Below are positions 49,566 to 59,238 of a DNA stretch of 64,000 nt, one piece after another. Numbering within the stretch: the stretch's first letter is position 1; each line of letters begins with the position of its first letter. Source of the DNA: Luteolibacter rhizosphaerae (GTDB lineage Bacteria > Verrucomicrobiota > Verrucomicrobiia > Verrucomicrobiales > Akkermansiaceae); contig NZ_JAPDDR010000013.1 of the NCBI RefSeq assembly GCF_025950095.1, positions 62,001-126,000 of the forward strand. The letters run 5' to 3'. The translations under genes were made by a program, and so were the position numbers. The notes under the pieces were generated by a model that saw only the letters and a list, made by a program, of their open reading frames with translations, did no database searches and was not told the DNA's origin.

Positions 49566-51317
49566 GTGAACCTGAAGCTCCCCTCTTCCTCCTGTCTCTT
49601 CAGTTGTGCCTTATCCGTCTGGGTGTTTGCCGGCTGCAAGCACTGGCCTCCCCAAAGAGTCGATGTCGTGTCGAGAGTATGGCAAACCGAGACACCGGAT
49701 GCAGTCCGAGAGGATTTCGAGTTCCCCGAGAATACCATACCCTCGATCAAAGCCAAACTGGCGAAACGGAATCCCGAGTTCGGGATCGCCATCTCGGGTG
49801 GCGGTACCCGGTCCGGTTCAGCAGGCTTGGGCCAATTGCGTGCTCTTGATCGGAACGGCTTGCTCTCGCAGGCTAAATATTTGTCGGTGGTTTCGGGAGG
49901 CGGATGGGTCTCGATTCCGTATGCCTTCTTGCCCTCGAAGTACAGCGATCGGGACTTCTTTGCGGATTACATACCGCCGGAGACACTGAATTGGCAGAAG
50001 ATTGTCGAGGGTCCCGGGCAACGTGGTAATACCATCCCGTTCGAGAAGTTGATGGCTGGTCACGGGATGGACTTCACCACGGCATTGCCGATCAAGAGTA
50101 AGGAGGGGTATGCGCAAATGGTGAACCGCTCTTTCTTGCCAGCCTATGAGCTTGGAGGGCATGAGCACTTCTTCGCGTTTGATGCGCCCAGCGTCGCGAA
50201 GTATGCCGCAAGATCACGGTCCAAATATTCTAGGAAGAATCCCGAGGGGGAGCATGTCTCAAACGGGGATTTTTATTATGTGGAGAAATCGCGCCCTTAT
50301 CTGATCGTTTGCGGGGGGATCAAAGAAAGGGTTCGCATGCCCTTCCGGGATATGCCCGTGATGCCCTTCGAGATGACTCCCTGCTACACCGGGGTTCCTT
50401 CATTTTATCGCGGTAGCTTGCCCTTTGAAGAGTCTGTGGGCGGAGGCTATGTCGATAGCTTCGGCTACACGTCCACCGGACCGATCCTGCGTGCGAACGA
50501 TGGGAAAGGAAACTTGGAGGTGAGCTCCCGGCTCGGGTCGTGGACATGGCTTCTGCATCCGAGCACGTCTCCGAGGTTCGCCCTGAGCGACATGATGGCA
50601 ATCTCCAGTGCCGCACCGACAGTTCTTGAAACCGTGGGTGCGTTCAGTTGGAGCTTTCCCGACTACTCGCATTGGCCTGCGGGAGATCCGCAGAAGAAAC
50701 ATACCGGGAGCTATCTGCATACCGATGGCGGCGCCACGGACAACTTGGGGGTCGCCGCTCTGGTGTCGCGGGATGTGACGAAGATTGTCGCTTTTGTGAA
50801 CACGCCTCACCAATACAAGACTTGGGAGGAGGATTCAGATTGGTCATGCATGGATGATATCGCCCGCCTCTTCGGGGAATCTCCGACGGATGGTGCCCGG
50901 AATGGGGAGATTGCGGCGATTTTCAGCAATCAACCGCGGGGAGGAGAGACACCTTTGATGAGAATCCGCAGGGACCTCGACCGTGCTTTGGCGAAGGGGG
51001 ATCCCCTCGCTTCATGTCAGGATGTCGAGACAATCGCGAATCCGCATTGGAGAATCAAAGGAGGATCGAAGGTGCGGATCTACTGGATGCTCTTGGGACC
51101 CCAGTTTCAGAAAGGACAGATGCAGTCCCGATGGTTTGCCTCCTTGCATCCAAGCTCGAAAGAAAAGTTCCTGGCTTGGAAGTTTCCCAAGTTTCCTAAC
51201 TTTCCCACGCGGAAGGTCGCATTGGGGATGGAACGGGTTGTCTTGCTTTCACAGTTTGCTTCGTGGGCTACGGAAACCGAGGCTCCCGGAATCCGTAGCA
51301 AATTGGGTCTGCGGTGA
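49566..51317 (+). CDS. Patatin/cPLA2-like phospholipase-fold lipoprotein
   Basis: 583 residues, GTG 49566; a TTG two codons upstream is possible. Lipoprotein signal with lipobox VFAGC. The patatin/cytosolic phospholipase A2 fold is seen in FGIAISGGGTRSGSAGLGQL (oxyanion loop GGGxR), a nucleophile elbow at VVSGGGW and the catalytic aspartate in HTDGGATDNLGV. The elbow lacks the usual GxSxG: glycine is replaced by valine before the serine, although SGG is as in cPLA2 GLSGS. Likely a membrane-attached acyl hydrolase, activity unproven. AT-rich codons and the unusual leader differ from the neighbours. Confidence 0.75.
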   Translation: MNLKLPSSSCLFSCALSVWVFAGCKHWPPQRVDVVSRVWQTETPDAVREDFEFPENTIPSIKAKLAKRNPEFGIAISGGGTRSGSAGLGQLRALDRNGLLSQAKYLSVVSGGGWVSIPYAFLPSKYSDRDFFADYIPPETLNWQKIVEGPGQRGNTIPFEKLMAGHGMDFTTALPIKSKEGYAQMVNRSFLPAYELGGHEHFFAFDAPSVAKYAARSRSKYSRKNPEGEHVSNGDFYYVEKSRPYLIVCGGIKERVRMPFRDMPVMPFEMTPCYTGVPSFYRGSLPFEESVGGGYVDSFGYTSTGPILRANDGKGNLEVSSRLGSWTWLLHPSTSPRFALSDMMAISSAAPTVLETVGAFSWSFPDYSHWPAGDPQKKHTGSYLHTDGGATDNLGVAALVSRDVTKIVAFVNTPHQYKTWEEDSDWSCMDDIARLFGESPTDGARNGEIAAIFSNQPRGGETPLMRIRRDLDRALAKGDPLASCQDVETIANPHWRIKGGSKVRIYWMLLGPQFQKGQMQSRWFASLHPSSKEKFLAWKFPKFPNFPTRKVALGMERVVLLSQFASWATETEAPGIRSKLGLR

Positions 51318-51324
51318 ATGACCA

Positions 51325-51951
51325 TCAATCCCCGCCGCTGAGCACCTCCAGCGCCCTCAGGCAGGCCGCCGTGCGCGTCTCCACGCCGAGCTTCTCGAAG
51401 ATATCGAGCACGTGCTTCTTCACCGTCGCCTCGCTGATGCCGAGGATGGTGGCGATGTCGCCGTTGGTCTTGCCTTGGGCGAGCCAGAGCAGGGACTCCG
51501 CCACGCGCGGGGTCAGGCCGAGCTCTTTCTCCAGCGGCAGAGGCGAAGTGAAGTCAGGCTTGAACTCTGGCACCGCGGTCTGGCGGGCGCGCTCGATGCG
51601 GGTGCGGATCGCGGAGAGCAAGTCGCTCTTCGCTACCGGCTTGGTGAGATAGTCGTCGGCCCCCAGATTCATGCCGGCGCGCACGTCCGGCTTCTCACCG
51701 CGGGCGGTGAGGAAGATGAAGGGCGTGGCCTCGGTGGCGGAAGTGGCGCGGAGCTCGCGCAAGACGCCGTAGCCATCCAGCTCCGGCATCATCACGTCGC
51801 AGAGGATCAGATCGGGCGTCTCCTTCATGGCCATCTCCAATCCCTCCCGGCCATTCTCCGCGGTGAGCGGGTTGTATTTTTCCAAGCGCAGGATGGTCGC
51901 AAGATTGCGGCGCATCTCCGGCTCGTCTTCGATGATCAGGATGGTCTTCAT
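51325..51951 (-). CDS. Response regulator, NarL/LuxR type
   Basis: 208 residues. Receiver domain: acidic pocket IIEDEPE, phosphoacceptor Asp52 in ILCDVMMPE, Thr in FLTARG and Lys104 in YLTKP. The C-terminal LuxR helix-turn-helix is LTPRVAESLLWLAQGKTNGD then IATILGISEATVKKHVLDIF. It overlaps the histidine kinase gene by 4 bases (ATGA), so the two form a two-component operon. Kinase genes with HisKA and NarL-type partners are an uncommon pairing. Confidence 0.92.
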   Translation of the reverse strand: MKTILIIEDEPEMRRNLATILRLEKYNPLTAENGREGLEMAMKETPDLILCDVMMPELDGYGVLRELRATSATEATPFIFLTARGEKPDVRAGMNLGADDYLTKPVAKSDLLSAIRTRIERARQTAVPEFKPDFTSPLPLEKELGLTPRVAESLLWLAQGKTNGDIATILGISEATVKKHVLDIFEKLGVETRTAACLRALEVLSGGD

Positions 51952-54680
51952 GGCGTCTGGAGATCGCTGTGGAGGGGAATGGTAACGAGGGCGGTGGTGC
52001 CGCTGCCGACCGCGCTGACCAGATCGATGGTGCCGCCATGCAGCTCCACGCTCTGTTTCACGATCACCAGCCCGAGGCCGGTGCCGGGGCGTTGGCCGAC
52101 ATTCGAGCCGCGCTGGAAGGCGTCGAACAGATGTCCTTGTTCGTCGGCGGGAATGCCGATGCCGTGGTCGCGCACCAGGAAGCTGATGGCATTGCCGGTG
52201 CAGGTCGCACCGAAGACCACCGTCTGGCCCGGCTCGGAATACTTCACCGCGTTGTTGAGCAGATTCAGCAGCACATGGCGCAGCAGCTTCTCGTCCGCCT
52301 CCACCTCGGGAGGCAGGCCGGCGGTGGAGAACTCGATCGCGCAGCGGGCGGCGGAGACCGAGTTCACCTCATCCACCAGGCGGCGGCAGAGCGCGGCGAG
52401 GTCGAGCGGGCCGGGGATGAACTGCATACGGCCCGCATCGAGACGACCTAGCAGGAGCACGTCCTCCATCAGCCCGGCCATGCGTCGCGAGTTCTTGATG
52501 ATCGATTGTAGCTGCTCGCGGCGCTCTTCCGGGTCGAGCCGGTCGAGGTAATCATCGAGGATCTCCGCGGAGGACTGGATGATGCCGAGCGGGGTGCGGA
52601 ATTCGTGCGAGACGGTGGAGACGAAGTTGCTCTTGAGCTGGTTCAGCTCGCGCTCCCGTTCGAGCGCGCGCTTCATTTCCGTTTCGGCACGGCGGCGTTC
52701 GGAGATGTCGCTCACCACGGCTTGCATGCGGCTCTTCTCCTTGTCCGGGATCTGCGTGAGCGTGACTTCCATCAGCACCTCGTGGCCCTGCGCGTGGAGC
52801 TGGCTCCACTCGAAGGTGGTGCTGCCATGCTCCATGCACTTCTGCATGTGGCGCTTCGAGGCGGATTCGGAGGATTCTCCATCCGGCTGGAATTCGGGGG
52901 AAAAGTCCGCCGGATGCAGGCCGATGATCTCCTGCGGTTCGCGGCCGAAGATCCTCGCGGCGGCAGGATTCACTTCCGAGAAGAACTCGTTCTCATGCAG
53001 CATCACCCCTTGGCTGGAGGTCTCGAAGAGCGTGCGGAACTTCCGCTCGGATTCGCGCAGCGCGCTCTCCGCACGGGTGCGCTCGGTCGTATCCACGGCG
53101 ATGCCCCAGAGCTGCTCCTCGCCGTCCGAGCTGCGGAAGAGCATGCCGCTCAGGACGATCGGGACGAGATGCCCGTCGCTATGGATGTACTCCTTCTCGA
53201 AAGGTCCGAAGGTGCCTTGCTCCTTCACGATCCGCAGGATCTCTTTCTCCTGCTCCTCGTATTTGATCGGCGTGACGTCCCAGTAGGAGAGGGTGTGGAC
53301 CTCATCCACGCTGCGACCGACCATCCGCGCGAAGGATTCGTTCACCTGCAGAAAGTCGCCCTCCCAGCTCACGCGGGCCATGCCCAGCGGCGAGAATTCG
53401 AAGAGTGCCTTGAACTTCTCTTCCGAGTCCAGAAGGGCGCGTTCGGCCTGCTTGCGCAGCGTGATGTCCTCCGCGATGCCCCAGATCTGCACCTCGCCGG
53501 TCGAGGAGACGACCCGCATGCCATTCAACATGACCGGGATCCGGGAGCCGTCCTTGCAGATGTATTCCTTCTCGAAGGGACCGAAGCGTCCGGTCTCCTT
53601 CAGCTTATCGATGAAGGTCTGCTGACCGGCGAAATGCTGGACCGGCGTGATGTCCCAATAGGTCAGCGCGCTGAGTTCCTCCTGCGTGTAGCCCAGCATT
53701 TCGGCGAAGGCGGAGTTGACCTGTTGGAATTTGCCTTCCTCGTTCACCAGGCCGATGCCGAGCGGGGAGAATTCGAAGAGCCGCTTGAACCGCTCCTCGG
53801 AGGCCCGTAGCTCTGCGGTCGCCTCGGCGATCCGGTCCTCCAGCGATTGATTGAGCACCCGGAACTTCGCCTCCGCCTCCGCGCGGGCGGTGTCGTCGCG
53901 GTGGACGCAGACCACCTCGATGACCCTGCCCTGCGAGTCCAGCACCGGGAACATGGTCGAGCCGATCCAGCGCTTGCCCCGCGGAGCCTGATTCGGCAGG
54001 GCTCGCAGCTCGAAGGGGATCGGCGGGATCGTGGCCACGTGGCCTTCGAAGGCCCGCTCGACCAGCAGTGAGAAGCCGGCCTCGGCGAGTTGCTGGTCGC
54101 TGAGGATGCTGAAGCCTTGCAGGTCTTCCATATCGAGCTGGAAGAGATCCTTGAAAGCTTGGTTCACCTCGCGCGCCGTGCCGTCCGGGGCGAAGATCTG
54201 AAGGCTGATGGGAGATTGCTCGAAGACCCGGCGCCAGCGGGTTTCGGAGAGGCGCAGCCGGTTCTCGATCAACTTGCGCTCGGTGATATCGCGGGCACTT
54301 AGCAGGAGTTGCGTGCCGCCATCACTCGGGACCGCGGAGATCACGATGTCCTGATAGGAGGTCCCGCCCTCGCTGCCGCGGCATTGCCACTCCAGACGGT
54401 GGCTGCCGTTCGCCATCGCTTGCTGAAAGGCTTTTGCCAGTGCCACCCGCGAGTGCTGGCCGTCCGCCTGTAGCTCCGGAGCCAGATCGGTGAAGGGCAT
54501 GCCAGCCAGATCATCGGGGCCTGCGAATCCGCAAAGGGCAGCCGCTGAGGGATTGCAGGCGAGAATCGCGGCCTCCACCGGATCCAGCAGGAACATCGCA
54601 TCCGCGCTGTGCTCGAAGAGGGCACGCAGCCCGCCGGCACCCGTGGCGGGTGGGGTGCTGGGGCCTGCTGCAATTGCCAT
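51948..54680 (-). CDS. Multi-PAS soluble sensor histidine kinase
   Basis: 910 residues with no transmembrane segment, so it should be cytoplasmic. Five PAS domains in tandem before the kinase: about 17-135, 140-285, 295-415, 420-540 and 545-665. PAS 3 and 4 are close repeats (KRLFEFSPLGIGLV / KALFEFSPLGMARV; RFGPFEKEYICKDG / TFGPFEKEYIHSDG). HisKA has His692 in TVSHEFRTPLG, and the HATPase domain has NLLNNAVKYS, RDHGIGIP and GTGLGLVIV. The multiple PAS domains may sense redox, small ligands or light. It is divergent from a cytochrome c gene. Confidence 0.93.
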   Translation of the reverse strand: MAIAAGPSTPPATGAGGLRALFEHSADAMFLLDPVEAAILACNPSAAALCGFAGPDDLAGMPFTDLAPELQADGQHSRVALAKAFQQAMANGSHRLEWQCRGSEGGTSYQDIVISAVPSDGGTQLLLSARDITERKLIENRLRLSETRWRRVFEQSPISLQIFAPDGTAREVNQAFKDLFQLDMEDLQGFSILSDQQLAEAGFSLLVERAFEGHVATIPPIPFELRALPNQAPRGKRWIGSTMFPVLDSQGRVIEVVCVHRDDTARAEAEAKFRVLNQSLEDRIAEATAELRASEERFKRLFEFSPLGIGLVNEEGKFQQVNSAFAEMLGYTQEELSALTYWDITPVQHFAGQQTFIDKLKETGRFGPFEKEYICKDGSRIPVMLNGMRVVSSTGEVQIWGIAEDITLRKQAERALLDSEEKFKALFEFSPLGMARVSWEGDFLQVNESFARMVGRSVDEVHTLSYWDVTPIKYEEQEKEILRIVKEQGTFGPFEKEYIHSDGHLVPIVLSGMLFRSSDGEEQLWGIAVDTTERTRAESALRESERKFRTLFETSSQGVMLHENEFFSEVNPAAARIFGREPQEIIGLHPADFSPEFQPDGESSESASKRHMQKCMEHGSTTFEWSQLHAQGHEVLMEVTLTQIPDKEKSRMQAVVSDISERRRAETEMKRALERERELNQLKSNFVSTVSHEFRTPLGIIQSSAEILDDYLDRLDPEERREQLQSIIKNSRRMAGLMEDVLLLGRLDAGRMQFIPGPLDLAALCRRLVDEVNSVSAARCAIEFSTAGLPPEVEADEKLLRHVLLNLLNNAVKYSEPGQTVVFGATCTGNAISFLVRDHGIGIPADEQGHLFDAFQRGSNVGQRPGTGLGLVIVKQSVELHGGTIDLVSAVGSGTTALVTIPLHSDLQTP

Positions 54681-54739
54681 GAATATTTATAGCCCGTCTC
54701 CCGTCGGTTTGAAAAGCAGCGGCCACTACACCTTTCGTT

Positions 54740-54821
54740 CCATTTACGCAGATTCCTGAAACCGACCTCGAATTCACATGTTCGCTCTCCTCGCCGGCAT
54801 CCTACTTTAGTCCCATTTACG
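54740..54821. promoter_or_regulatory. Direct repeat pair in kinase / cytochrome c divergent promoter region
   Basis: CCATTTACG at 54740-54748 and again at 54813-54821, each followed by GATT and a CCG further on. The 73-base offset is about seven helical turns, so a looped or cooperative dimer could bind both. Lies between the start of the kinase gene and of the cytochrome gene. Confidence 0.35.
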
Positions 54822-54867
54822 GATTTCAGACCCGGTGCTTCGATTGCGGCAATCCTCCTCCGTCGCC

Positions 54868-55443
54868 ATGAAGTTCAGTCCAGCGATCTCCTACACCCTC
54901 CTCCTCGGTGGCATCCTCTACATCTGTCTCGGTCCCGAATTGCGGAAGCCCGAGCGGACCGAGGCGGAGAAAGTGGCACACGGCAAGTATCTCGTTTCGC
55001 TCGGCGGCTGTGCCGACTGCCACACGCCGAAGATCATGACCGACAGGGGCCTCGTGAATGACGAGAGCCGCGCCTTCGCCGGTCATCCGGAAGACATGGA
55101 ACTGCCCAACCCTGCCCAGACCGGCGGGCCATGGGGTGCCGCCACCGTTGGCATGACCGCGTGGAGCGGCCCTTGGGGCATCAGCTATGCCTCGAATCTG
55201 ACTCCGGATCCCGCCACCGGCCTGTGGTCGGAGGATGTCTTCATCTCCGCGATGAAGACCGGCAAGAGCCGTGGCATCGGCCGCGCGATCCTCCCGCCGA
55301 TGCCATGGGAAGCCCTCGGCAAGGCGAGCGACGAGGATCTGAAAGCGATCTATGCGTATCTGAAAACGCTGCCGCCGGTCTTCAATCAGGTGCCCGACCC
55401 GGTAGCGCCCGTGGAATACGAGGTGCAGACCGCCGGGCGTTGA
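54868..55443 (+). CDS. Membrane-anchored monohaem cytochrome c
   Basis: 191 residues from ATG 54868. An uncleaved or signal-type N-terminal helix (AISYTLLLGGILYICLG) followed by a c-type domain with one haem-attachment motif CADCH in SLGGCADCHTPK. A methionine in ILPPMPWEALGKASDEDLKA is in the position of the sixth ligand. LKAIYAYLKTLPP is the classic C-terminal helix. It resembles the small cytochromes often linked to dehydrogenases, but no partner is encoded nearby. Divergent from a five-PAS kinase, which may regulate it. Confidence 0.88.
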   Translation: MKFSPAISYTLLLGGILYICLGPELRKPERTEAEKVAHGKYLVSLGGCADCHTPKIMTDRGLVNDESRAFAGHPEDMELPNPAQTGGPWGAATVGMTAWSGPWGISYASNLTPDPATGLWSEDVFISAMKTGKSRGIGRAILPPMPWEALGKASDEDLKAIYAYLKTLPPVFNQVPDPVAPVEYEVQTAGR

Positions 55444-55496
55444 TCGCGGTTTTCCCTTGTGACGCGGCCTTACCCCGGTGAGAAGAACTCCTATCT

Positions 55497-55868
55497 ATGG
55501 GAGCCTGGGGCGATGGTAATCTTGAATCGGATGGTGCGCTCGATGCGCTCGCGGACATATGCGACGAGCTGTTTGGGCGTGTGATGGAGTTGCTCCAGCA
55601 CCCCCGGGCGCACGAATACGATGACGAGGAGATCGACGAGCTCTTCGTCAGGATAGAAATGATATTCGCGCTCAGTGAAAAGGGTATGGTGAAAAGCGCT
55701 CCGGCTCCCGAAGAGCTGGAGGTTCTCTTTGATCCATACCTTCAGCGATGGGCGGAATACCAGCGGGAATCAGGCGACGAATTTCCCCATGGGAGGGAGA
55801 AGGTCATTCGGGCAAGTTTCCAGCGTTTGATGGAAATTGCGCGAGCTTACTCAGCCTGGCGGTTGTGA
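55497..55868 (+). CDS. DUF4259 protein
   Basis: 123 residues. MGAWGDGNLESDGALDALAD is the DUF4259 signature, followed by acidic helices; a family of small soluble proteins of unknown function, often found as strays near toxin-immunity or regulatory genes. Its stop is 28 bases from the stop of the convergent RND pump gene, so it closes that transcript boundary. Confidence 0.8.
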   Translation: MGAWGDGNLESDGALDALADICDELFGRVMELLQHPRAHEYDDEEIDELFVRIEMIFALSEKGMVKSAPAPEELEVLFDPYLQRWAEYQRESGDEFPHGREKVIRASFQRLMEIARAYSAWRL

Positions 55869-55896
55869 AGGAAGGATGCCGCAGGTCGCGGTATCG

Positions 55897-58800
55897 TCAT
55901 GCATTTCCCTCCAGCGCATGCTCGTTCGCATCGCGGATGAGTTCCTCCTCGTGCCGCTTCAGCGCTTCCTTCGTGTAGATCCGCGCGCGGATGTCCTCGA
56001 AGAGACAGTAGACGCAGGGCACCAGCAGCAGGGTGTTGAAGAGGTTGATCAAGCCGCCGAAGGCAAGGCTCACCGCCATCGGGATCAGGAACTTCGCCTG
56101 CACGCTGGTCTCCGTGATCATCGGCAGCAGGCCGATGAAGCTGGTGACGGAGGTCAGGAAGATCGGCGTGAAGCGCGCCTTGCCGCCACGGTGCACCGCC
56201 TCCTTCACAGTGTGCCCTTCGCGTCGGTAGCGGTTCATGAACTCGACCAACACCAGGCTCTCGTTGATCACCACGCCCGCGAGCGCGATCACGCCGATGA
56301 TGCTCATGACGCTGAAGTTCATCTGGAACATGATGTGCCCGATGACCGCCCCGATCATGCCGAAGGGGATCACGCACATCACGATGAGCGGCTGGGTGTA
56401 GCTCCGCAGCGGCAGCGCCAGCACCATGAAGATGCCGAAGAGTGCCAGCACGAAGCCCTTCGAGAGATCCGAGACGCTCTCGCGCTGGTCCTTCTGCTCG
56501 CCCTGGAAGCCCCACATCACGCTCGGGAATTTGCTGTGCATCGCGGGGAAGAGATCCGTCTTCATCCACTCCACCACCTCGTTCGCGTTCGCGTTCGGGT
56601 TGGTGCGGTCGATGTCCGCGGTCACGCTGATCGAGCGGAAGCGGTTCGCGCGGCGGATCACCGCATAGCCGCGGCCCTCCTCGGCATTCGCGACTTCACC
56701 GAAGGGGATCTCCTCGCCCTCCTGGGTGCGGATCCGCATGTCCGAGAGATTCTGCAAGCTACGGCGTTCCTCGTAGGGATAGCGCACGTAGACGCGCACC
56801 TCGTCGCGCCCGCGTTGCAGGCGCTGCACTTCCTCGCCGTAGAATGCCTGCCGCACCTGCCGCGCGATCGTGTCGAGCCGCAGGCCCAGTGCCTCGCCGG
56901 TCTGGGTTACGCCCAGCTTCACCTCGCGCTTGCCGTCCAGATTGCTATCGCCGATGTCGATGATCCCGTTCCGGGTCGCGAGCTGTTCCTTCACGAACTC
57001 CGCGGCCTCATCGAGCTCCTCCATGTCCGGCCCGGTGAGCTCGAGGTCCACCGCATTTCCTCCGGCGGAGGTTTGGAGCTGGAAGGAAAGCTCCACCGCG
57101 CCGGGGATCGCGCCGACCCGCTTGCGCCAGTCCGCGATGATCGCGTCCGCGAGCAGTTCCGGCTTATTGCGGGAATCCGCGCCTTGGAGCTCCACCGTGA
57201 CTTCGCCCACGTTCACGCCTTTGGAAGCGGAGAAGCTCAGGCCCGGCGTGTAGGGCTGCGAGCCCACGCTGGAGAGCGCGTGCTTGATGATCGGGCGGCC
57301 CTTCTCGTCCTGCACCTCGCGCTGGATCGCCAGCGCGGCTTCCTCGATCTTGCGGATCGCGGCCTCTGTCACCTCCACCGGCACACCGTTCGGCAGGGTC
57401 AGCTTCGCGCTGATGACCTCCGCCTCCACGCGCGGCATGAACTCGAACTTGATCAGGCGTCCGCTGCCTAACAGGCCCAGCGTGATAAAGAGGATCGCGG
57501 CGAAGGTGGCTACCGTGGCATGCCGCCACTCCACCAGCCATCTCAGCAGCGGCCCGTAGACATGCTGCACGAATAGATCGAGCGTGCCCGCGATCTTCCG
57601 CTGCAGCCGCAGGAAGCGGTTCGGGTGATTCGGGTTCACCGGCTTCAGGTGCGAAAGGTGCGCCGGCAGGATCAGGTTGGTCTCGATCAGCGAGACGATC
57701 AGCACCGGGATCACGATCCACGGGATCTGCCGCCAGATGTTCCCGCTCACCCCCTGTACGCCGAACATCGGCATGAAGGCGATCATCGTGGTAAAGACGC
57801 CGAAGGCCGCCACGCTCATCACCTCCCAGGTGCCTCGCGGTGCTGCCAGGTGCGCGGGCTCGCCTTGCTCGATGCGTTCGTTCACGCGCTCGCCCACCAC
57901 GATCGCATCGTCCGTCACGATCCCCAGCACGAGGATGAAGGCGAAGAGCGAGATCATATTCAGCGAGATATCGCCGTAGGGCAGGGCCAGCAGCGCGCCC
58001 GCGAAGGCGATCGGAATCCCGAGTGCGACGTGGAAGGCCAAGGCGGGCCGCAGGAACAGGGCCAGCGCGATGTAAACGAGGATGAAGCCTTGGAAGCCAT
58101 CCTCCAGCAGCAGGTCGATGCGGCCTTGGAGCAGTACGGACTCGTCGTTCCAGATCTCCAGGTTCACGCCCTTGGGCACGTGGAGCTCCTTCTCGGCCAC
58201 GAAGTCGCGGACCAGTTGTGCCACTCGGAGGGTATCCTCCTCACCGGTGCGGAAGATGTTCAGGATGATCGCCGGGTGACCGTCGTAGCGGGAGTAGAGG
58301 TCCTCTTCCTTGAAGCCATCTACCACCTTGGCGATGTCGCCGAGCTTCACCACCGTGCCGTCCGGGCGCGTGACGACGGTGATCGTCTCGATCTCCGCGG
58401 CTTCGTAGCGGCGGTTCTGCGCGCGGATCAGGATCTCGCCCGCCTTCGTCCGCACCGAGCCGCCGGGCAGGTCGATCGAGGTTGCGCGCACCGCATTCGC
58501 CACCTGCTCGAAGGTCAGGCCATACTCCTTCAGCGTGTTCTCCGAGACCTCGATCGAAATCTCGTGATCGCGCACGCCGGCCAGTTCGATCTGGGTGATG
58601 CGGGCCTCATCCAGTACCGCCGAGCCCACGCGATGCTTTGCCGCGGGCCAGCCGTTTTTGAAGAAGGCCTGGAACTTCTCCCATCCGCCTTCGGGTTCGC
58701 GGCCATGCTCCTTCGCCCAGATATCGCCGGGCGGCTGGGCGCGGTAAGCAAGCAGGTCGTCGCGCACGTCTTCCGCGATCGCGCGCAGGGTTCGTTCGTC

Positions 58801-59238
58801 GGTGTCGGCGGTCACGGCCAGGCTCATCACCTGGTGCTTCAGCAGCACGTCCGCGATGATCGGCTTCTCGACGCTTTCGGCGAAGTTCTGGATCGCATCG
58901 ACGCGGCTCTTGACGTCGTTCAGCACCTTGCGCGTGTCCTTCCCCGACGCGACTTCCACCACGACCACACCCACGCCCTCGGCGCTGGTGGAAGTGAGCC
59001 TCTCGATGCCGTCGAGATCCTGGATGGCTTCCTCCACCGGGACGCAGACACCCTTCTCCACTTCCTCGGGAGTGGCGTTCGGGTAGGGGGTATTGACCGT
59101 GATGAAGTTCGCGGAGATCTCCGGGAAGATCTCTTTCTTCAAACGGATCCACGTGACCAGTCCGCCCGCGAAGAGCGCGATCATCAGGAAGTTCGCGGCG
59201 ACCTTGTTCCGCGCCCAGAATTCGATGAGTCCCTTCAT
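55897..59238 (-). CDS. RND-type efflux pump inner-membrane permease (HAE-like)
   Basis: 1113 residues from ATG 59238 (MKGLIEFWARNKVAANFLMI). Twelve transmembrane helices with two large periplasmic loops, and the proton-relay aspartate pair in GIVTDDAIVVGERVN of TM4. NPNANANEVVEWMKTDLFPA and the porter motif VEVASGKDTRKVLNDVKSRV fit the family. It works as a trimer exchanging H+ for drugs or other toxic compounds. The gene overlaps the adaptor gene by 4 bases (ATGA). Substrate unknown. Both strands carry long antisense open frames here, which is a GC-bias effect. Confidence 0.95.
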   Translation of the reverse strand: MKGLIEFWARNKVAANFLMIALFAGGLVTWIRLKKEIFPEISANFITVNTPYPNATPEEVEKGVCVPVEEAIQDLDGIERLTSTSAEGVGVVVVEVASGKDTRKVLNDVKSRVDAIQNFAESVEKPIIADVLLKHQVMSLAVTADTDERTLRAIAEDVRDDLLAYRAQPPGDIWAKEHGREPEGGWEKFQAFFKNGWPAAKHRVGSAVLDEARITQIELAGVRDHEISIEVSENTLKEYGLTFEQVANAVRATSIDLPGGSVRTKAGEILIRAQNRRYEAAEIETITVVTRPDGTVVKLGDIAKVVDGFKEEDLYSRYDGHPAIILNIFRTGEEDTLRVAQLVRDFVAEKELHVPKGVNLEIWNDESVLLQGRIDLLLEDGFQGFILVYIALALFLRPALAFHVALGIPIAFAGALLALPYGDISLNMISLFAFILVLGIVTDDAIVVGERVNERIEQGEPAHLAAPRGTWEVMSVAAFGVFTTMIAFMPMFGVQGVSGNIWRQIPWIVIPVLIVSLIETNLILPAHLSHLKPVNPNHPNRFLRLQRKIAGTLDLFVQHVYGPLLRWLVEWRHATVATFAAILFITLGLLGSGRLIKFEFMPRVEAEVISAKLTLPNGVPVEVTEAAIRKIEEAALAIQREVQDEKGRPIIKHALSSVGSQPYTPGLSFSASKGVNVGEVTVELQGADSRNKPELLADAIIADWRKRVGAIPGAVELSFQLQTSAGGNAVDLELTGPDMEELDEAAEFVKEQLATRNGIIDIGDSNLDGKREVKLGVTQTGEALGLRLDTIARQVRQAFYGEEVQRLQRGRDEVRVYVRYPYEERRSLQNLSDMRIRTQEGEEIPFGEVANAEEGRGYAVIRRANRFRSISVTADIDRTNPNANANEVVEWMKTDLFPAMHSKFPSVMWGFQGEQKDQRESVSDLSKGFVLALFGIFMVLALPLRSYTQPLIVMCVIPFGMIGAVIGHIMFQMNFSVMSIIGVIALAGVVINESLVLVEFMNRYRREGHTVKEAVHRGGKARFTPIFLTSVTSFIGLLPMITETSVQAKFLIPMAVSLAFGGLINLFNTLLLVPCVYCLFEDIRARIYTKEALKRHEEELIRDANEHALEGNA

